A stretch of 19,091 bases of DNA from an uncultured Collinsella sp. (GTDB lineage Bacteria > Actinomycetota > Coriobacteriia > Coriobacteriales > Coriobacteriaceae), in assembly GCA_902464495.1 (NCBI GenBank), contig CABQJK010000036.1, positions 1 to 19,091 on the forward strand, in the 5' to 3' direction. The stretch's first letter is position 1, and every line of letters begins with the position of its first letter. Positions 15,673-19,091 of the stretch are shown piece after piece. The position numbers were made by a program, and so were the translations under genes. A model generated the notes under the pieces. That model was not told where the DNA came from. It did no database searches and saw only the letters and a list, made by a program, of their open reading frames with translations.

Positions 15673-15738
15673 CCCGTAACGCCCAAAGCCCCCGCCAACC
15701 CCTTGCCAAGGCAGCTGCCTCGGTCGCTTAAAGCACAA

Positions 15739-15787
15739 AGCCCCTCTTATCGGCCAAAACTGTAGTCTAGGCGAGATAAGAGGGGCT
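15739..15787. terminator. Hairpin between convergent genes
   Basis: A perfect 13-base-pair stem AGCCCCTCTTATC / GATAAGAGGGGCT surrounds a 23-base loop, which has its own GCC/GGC pair. It lies between the plus-strand AAA gene and the minus-strand HAD gene. T-tracts are poor on both sides (minus strand TTTGTGCTTT), so it may be a weak bidirectional terminator or a repeat. From here to 15941 I see no gene. Confidence 0.5.
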
Positions 15788-15941
15788 GGCTGTATCGACG
15801 CTTCCGCGCGGGCGTCGTCGTCACCGCCAGCGGTAGACAACGCCCACGAGCGCATTCAGGATCTTGGATATAGATGCAGCCACCCAGCTAAGCGGTTGGC
15901 CGCATCTTTAAAATGCTATTGAAATGGCGCAGGCGCAGAGT

Positions 15942-16592
15942 CTAGCGCACGGCCTTGACCGCCGCCGTCAGATCGAACAGCGTATCGAGCACGGCCTCGC
16001 AGCCGTCCACCACGTCCTGCGGCAGCGGCACGATATCGGGGACGGCAAAGACGTGGCAGCCGGCCGTAATGCCCGAGACGCAGCCGTTACGCGAATCCTC
16101 GACCACGGCGCACTCCTCGGGGGCAAAGCCCGCGCGCTCGCAGGCGAGCAGATACATCTCGGGGTCGGGCTTGCCATGCACGACATCCTCACCGCAGGTC
16201 ACAGTCTCAAACTTGTCAAAAAGACCGACCATCTTAAGGTTGCGCTCAGCCGTAACATGGCGCGACGAGGTCGCGAGGCCCACGTGATAACCCGCCGCCA
16301 GCAGCTCGTCTAGGCACTCGGCAGCGCCGGCCTTAAGCTCCAGCTCGGTCTTGACCATCTCGTCGCGAATCTCCTTGTGGCGGACATAAATCGCCTCGGC
16401 GGTCTCGTGGCTACCGTAGTGCTCCTCGAGAATGCCCATGACATCTACCAGCGTACGGCCGATAAACTGATGAATCAGCGCGTCATCAATCGCGAGCCCC
16501 AGCTCGGCAGCGCCCGCCTTCCACGCCTTAATACCCAGTCGCTCGGTGTCGACCAGCGTTCCATCCATATCAAAAATGACAGCCTTGATCAT
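15942..16592 (-). CDS. HAD-superfamily hydrolase, beta-phosphoglucomutase-like
   Basis: A 216-residue HAD protein of the subfamily I phosphatase/phosphomutase type. Motif I is DMDGT with nucleophile Asp8 and acid/base Asp10. A helical cap spans about 15-85. Motif II is ATSS (107-110), motif III Lys141 in GKPDPEMY, and motif IV EDS (165-167). The length and GKPDPEMYL block match small sugar-phosphate phosphatases and beta-phosphoglucomutases; which substrate it uses cannot be told. The start is the ATG at 16592, since MIKAVIFDMDGT is the usual beginning and GGGGGG lies upstream. The 8-residue extension to 16616 is unlikely. It is divergent from larE across a gap holding a perfect palindrome. 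Confidence 0.92.
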   Translation of the reverse strand: MIKAVIFDMDGTLVDTERLGIKAWKAGAAELGLAIDDALIHQFIGRTLVDVMGILEEHYGSHETAEAIYVRHKEIRDEMVKTELELKAGAAECLDELLAAGYHVGLATSSRHVTAERNLKMVGLFDKFETVTCGEDVVHGKPDPEMYLLACERAGFAPEECAVVEDSRNGCVSGITAGCHVFAVPDIVPLPQDVVDGCEAVLDTLFDLTAAVKAVR

Positions 16593-16645
16593 TTCGGTCC
16601 CCCCATTGGCTTGCATTGCCGCTACTCTACCGCACTTTACGAACT

Positions 16646-16664
16646 TGTATATAACGTATATACA
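16646..16664. promoter_or_regulatory. Perfect 19-bp palindrome between divergent HAD and larE genes
   Basis: TGTATAT-AACGT-ATATACA has perfect seven-base arms around a 5-base centre, in an AT-rich patch of otherwise GC-rich DNA. It lies 54 bases from the HAD start and 94 from the larE start. It looks like a dimeric repressor operator, and its TATA content may overlap -10 elements on either strand. The regulator is unknown. Confidence 0.55.
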
Positions 16665-16757
16665 TATTGCACTTTCGTTACATAGATAGAAGTCTTATGG
16701 CGAGCGGCTCGGTAGGATTATAGTTTCGTCCGAGCTTTCAACTGTAAGGAACGTTTC

Positions 16758-17636
16758 ATGCTTTCAGACACCACCGCACCCGCAGAGGAGCTTCAGAACA
16801 AACTCGCAGCGCTCGAGCAGCTGCTTTTGGCATATGGACGCGTCGCCATCGGCTTTTCCGGCGGCGTCGACAGCAGCTTTTTGGCCGCCGTTTGCTCCCG
16901 CATCATGCCCGCTAACACCCTTCTCGTCCATCTCACCACGCCGCTCATCGGCACGCCCGAGCAGGCTTCGTTTGAGCGATCTGTTGACGGACAAGCCGAT
17001 GAGGGCCCGCATTTTAAGCTTCCGGTGCTTAATCTTTCGGTTGACCAGCTCCAACTTCCGCAGGTTGCCTGCAACGACGCCGACCGCTGCTATCACTGCA
17101 AGCGCGCCGGCTTCACCGCCATCGTCAACCACGCCAAGTCACTGGGTTTCCCCATCGTCATCGACGGCAGCAACGCAAGCGACCGTGGCGATTACCGCCC
17201 CGGCATGCGCGCTGCTGAGGAACTCGGCGTACGCTCGCCTCTTATGGAGGTCGGCTTTACCAAGGACGAGGAGCGCGAGCTGCTGCGCGCATGGGGCTAC
17301 CCCGTTTGGAATCTGCCCGCCGGCGCCTGCCTTGCCACGCGCATTCCCACGGGCGAGGAGCTTACGCGCGAAAAGGTCGACTTGATTCGCGCCTGCGAGG
17401 ATTACCTGCACGACCTTGACCTGTCGCAGGTCCGCGCGCGCCTGGTCGGCGGTTGTATGCATATCGAGGCCGCCCCGTCCGACGTCGCCAAGATCGCCGC
17501 CCTCGGTGGCGCCGCGGTCGATGCCGAGGGCAAGACCCCGCTACCCGCCGCCATCGAGTCCGCACTGCGCAACCTGGGCTGCGACCACATCTCCCCCCAG
17601 GTAACCCCCTACATCCACGGCAACATGAATCTTTAA
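16758..17636 (+). CDS. larE: ATP-dependent sacrificial sulfur transferase LarE
   Basis: A 292-residue PP-loop protein. LarE adenylates a carboxylate of pyridinium biscarboxylic acid mononucleotide and adds sulfur, building the nickel-pincer nucleotide cofactor of lactate racemase and related LarA enzymes. The ATP loop SGGVDSS is at 34-40. Three cysteines stand out: Cys111 and Cys114 in RCYHCK, and Cys191 in NLPAGACLATRI. One-cysteine LarE proteins sacrifice the sulfur of the Cys191 equivalent. Three-cysteine versions are reported to hold a [4Fe-4S] cluster that carries the sulfur, and this protein fits that class (inference). The start is ATG with AAGGA about 8 bases upstream. No larA, larB or larC is within the window, so the rest of the pathway must lie elsewhere or be absent. 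Confidence 0.93.
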   Translation: MLSDTTAPAEELQNKLAALEQLLLAYGRVAIGFSGGVDSSFLAAVCSRIMPANTLLVHLTTPLIGTPEQASFERSVDGQADEGPHFKLPVLNLSVDQLQLPQVACNDADRCYHCKRAGFTAIVNHAKSLGFPIVIDGSNASDRGDYRPGMRAAEELGVRSPLMEVGFTKDEERELLRAWGYPVWNLPAGACLATRIPTGEELTREKVDLIRACEDYLHDLDLSQVRARLVGGCMHIEAAPSDVAKIAALGGAAVDAEGKTPLPAAIESALRNLGCDHISPQVTPYIHGNMNL

Positions 17637-17663
17637 GTTACGCCGTTTTACAAACGGCGTAAC
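17637..17663 (+). terminator. Hairpin directly after larE
   Basis: A perfect 12-base-pair stem GTTACGCCGTTT / AAACGGCGTAAC with a 3-base loop starts at the base after the stop. It has no T-tract, so it may act as an mRNA 3' stabiliser before the true terminator downstream. Confidence 0.6.
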
Positions 17664-17712
17664 CGCTCGGCGCTGCGCAGGCCCCGGGCACGGCAATCTG
17701 ACGTTCAACTGC

Positions 17713-17747
17713 GCGGGCGCGACCAAAAGGTCAGCGCCCGCTTGTTT
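17713..17747 (+). terminator. Intrinsic terminator of larE
   Basis: The stem GCGGGCGC+GACC / GGTC+A+GCGCCCGC with loop AAAA is followed by TTGTTT. It lies 76 bases past the larE stop. Confidence 0.8.
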
Positions 17748-17870
17748 CACGTCACCTTGCCGCACCCGGAACCTGCTCGCTCGCGTATGCTCGACCTGAA
17801 CCACATAAATTGCCACCTTCCAAATGGAGATAGGTTTATTTTGGCAGGTTTTATCTGGGGAAACGCAAGC
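17748..17870. other. Intergenic stretch with no recognised gene
   Basis: Between the larE terminator and the next hairpin there are only short frames without a convincing ribosome site or protein pattern. The final 60 bases are AT-richer. I see no promoter good enough to report and no known RNA family. Confidence 0.5.
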
Positions 17871-17905
17871 AGGGCCGCAACGTCGTATGGCGTTGCGGCC
17901 CTTTT
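17871..17905. terminator. Terminator hairpin between larE region and PTS gene
   Basis: A perfect 12-base-pair stem AGGGCCGCAACG / CGTTGCGGCCCT with an 8-base loop is followed on the plus strand by TTTCC. The minus-strand side (GCTTGCGTTT) is less T-rich. It lies 43 bases past the EIIA stop, so it probably ends that operon and also blocks plus-strand readthrough. Confidence 0.8.
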
Positions 17906-17945
17906 CCTTGGAGAAGGATCGATTGATTGAGCGGGAGGGTTATAC

Positions 17946-18398
17946 CTACCCCTCGAGCCCGGCGTTAATAAGCTCCGCAATCTCAACAGGATCGGTGCTC
18001 GCGCGTACCTTATCGCGGAAGCCGGCGTCCATCAGCATCACGGCAGCCTTGGAAAGCAGACGCAGATGCGTGGTTCCAGCTTCGCCGGCGGGCACGTACA
18101 ACGCAAGCGCGACATCAACGGGCACGCCGTCAAAGCTCGGCCACTCGACAGGCTCGGCCAGCTTGAGCACGGCAACGCCCGGCGTATGGATCGCGTCACT
18201 CTTGGCATGCGGGACGGCAAAACCGGCGACAAGGCCAGTCTCGGCCTCGTTCTCGCGAGCCATGAAGGCAGTCTCTACGGCAGATGCGTCGTCAGCAAAG
18301 CCGAGCTCGACGGCCTGATCGGACAAATAATGCAGGGCATCCTCGCGCGAGGCGGCGGTATACCCTATCGTCACTTGGTTGGCAGATACAAATCCCAT
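17946..18398 (-). CDS. PTS EIIA component, fructose/mannitol type
   Basis: A 150-residue single-domain PTS EIIA of the fructose/mannitol family. It takes phosphate from HPr and passes it to an EIIB. The phosphorylated histidine is His64 in the typical block GFAVPHAKSDAI. Length and ending match stand-alone EIIA proteins. The start is the ATG at 18398, with GGAAGG 6 bases upstream; that ribosome site follows straight on from the transketolase stop, and the gap is only 11 bases. It may feed a sugar transporter encoded elsewhere, or act as a phosphorylation-dependent regulator of the pentose-phosphate operon. No EIIB or EIIC lies in the window. Confidence 0.93.
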   Translation of the reverse strand: MGFVSANQVTIGYTAASREDALHYLSDQAVELGFADDASAVETAFMARENEAETGLVAGFAVPHAKSDAIHTPGVAVLKLAEPVEWPSFDGVPVDVALALYVPAGEAGTTHLRLLSKAAVMLMDAGFRDKVRASTDPVEIAELINAGLEG

Positions 18399-18409
18399 GG
18401 AAACCTTCC

Positions 18410-19091
18410 TTACAACACAGACCTGACCGCAGCTTCGATGCCGTCGGCGTCCAAACCGTACTTGTGCAGCAAATCGACCGCAGGGCCGGACTCGCCATAC
18501 ACATCGCGCACGCCGACGCGACGCATCGGCACCGGATACTGCTCCGCTAGCACCGAGGCAACGGCCTCGCCAAGACCGCCGATAATCGAATGCTCCTCGG
18601 CAGTGACCACGCGACCGGTCTTCTTGGCGCTGGCTACAACCAGGCGTTCGTCGAGCGGCTTGATCGTATGCATGTTGATGACCTCGGCATCGATGCCATC
18701 GGCAGCGAGCGCCTCGGCAGCCTCAAGCGCCTCGGCGACCATAAGGCCACAAGCGATGATGGTCACATCGGACCCCTCGCGCACGACCACGCCGCGACCA
18801 ATCTTGAACTCATAGTCCTCGTAATCGTTAATGACCGGTGTTGCCAGGCGGCCGAAGCGCATGTAAACCGGGCCCTCAAGCTCATAGGCGGCGCGCACGC
18901 AAGCGCGAGCCTCGACGTCATCGGCGGGAACGACCACCGTCATGCCCGGAATCGTGCGCATGAGCGCGATATCCTCGCAGCACTGGTGCGTGGCGCCGTC
19001 CTCGCCCACCGAAATGCCGGCATGGGTAGCGCCAATCTTGACGTTGAGGTGCGGGTAGCCAATGGAATTGCGGACCTGCTCGTAGGCGCGA
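18410..19091 (-). CDS. Transketolase, C-terminal subunit (5' end outside window)
   Basis: The frame is open to the window edge, so the N-terminus is missing; 227 codons are visible. It is the second half of a split transketolase. The visible protein holds the end of the pyrimidine-binding domain (GATHAGISVGEDGATHQCCEDIALMR, of which GEDGATHQ is the classic block) and the C-terminal domain (IIACGLMVAEALEAAEAL, then TAEEHSIIGGLGEAVA). Transketolase moves two-carbon units between sugar phosphates using thiamine diphosphate. The N-terminal, cofactor-binding subunit should be encoded just beyond 19091 on the same strand. It is co-transcribed with the PTS EIIA gene, suggesting an operon for a specific pentose-related sugar rather than the housekeeping enzyme. 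Confidence 0.93.
   Translation of the reverse strand, partial: RAYEQVRNSIGYPHLNVKIGATHAGISVGEDGATHQCCEDIALMRTIPGMTVVVPADDVEARACVRAAYELEGPVYMRFGRLATPVINDYEDYEFKIGRGVVVREGSDVTIIACGLMVAEALEAAEALAADGIDAEVINMHTIKPLDERLVVASAKKTGRVVTAEEHSIIGGLGEAVASVLAEQYPVPMRRVGVRDVYGESGPAVDLLHKYGLDADGIEAAVRSVL

Noticed and set aside
15800..15941. Possible gene remnant on the minus strand ending SKILNALVGVVYRWR
   Set aside because: The frame is under 30 codons before a stop, has no start with a ribosome site and no recognisable parent family.
17742..17930. A 62-codon plus-strand frame before the PTS gene
   Set aside because: It runs through the terminator hairpin at 17871-17902, has no ribosome site, and its translation looks random.

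Overview
The window is GC-rich, tightly packed chromosomal DNA. The gene content and protein style suggest a gut-type Coriobacteriia actinobacterium, probably Collinsella or a close relative. This is an inference from family resemblance; no rRNA or marker gene here proves it. Two partial genes touch the window edges.

Layout. (1) 1-137 is the C-terminal tail of an unknown coiled-coil protein, followed by a strong bidirectional terminator. (2) 245-4486 on the minus strand is an overlapping three-gene operon: a MarR-type regulator followed by two half-size ABC exporters. The two ATPase domains carry complementary degenerate motifs, so they should form one heterodimeric multidrug-type pump. Two near-identical operator-like sites sit at the operon promoter. 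(3) 4668-4958 is a small orphan gene with its own promoter and terminator, and 5253-5774 is a compact nitroreductase. (4) About 5803-6541 is a complete-looking IS200/IS605-type element with a Y1 transposase. (5) 6581-7156 is an unknown single-pass membrane protein. (6) 7241-10655 holds a Fis-type regulator built on a decayed sigma54-activator ATPase domain, a YeiH-family transporter, and a divergent GntR/FCD regulator. (7) 10774-12621 is glmS. (8) 12622-13145 is a non-coding island full of palindromes, including repeats also found downstream of the GntR gene. (9) 13146-14258 is a LacI-family regulator, and 14467-15672 is an AAA/DUF4143 ATPase behind an unusually AT-rich promoter. (10) 15942-16592 (HAD phosphatase/phosphomutase) and 16758-17636 (larE) are divergent around a perfect palindrome. 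(11) 17946-19091 on the minus strand is a sugar operon end: the C-terminal half of a split transketolase, then a fructose/mannitol-type PTS EIIA.

How they work together. The MarR/ABC unit looks like self-regulated drug or toxic-compound export. The YeiH transporter lies between two regulators, one divergent and one downstream, so it is probably tightly controlled. glmS makes glucosamine-6-phosphate for the cell wall. LarE belongs to nickel-pincer cofactor synthesis for lactate-racemase-type enzymes, but no larB or larC is present here. The transketolase/EIIA pair links PTS sugar uptake to pentose-phosphate metabolism.

The best leads for something new are the pseudo-ATPase regulator beside the YeiH transporter, the nested palindrome island between glmS and the LacI gene, and several untested operator-like palindromes. 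No CRISPR array, tRNA, rRNA or recognisable defence cluster was seen.
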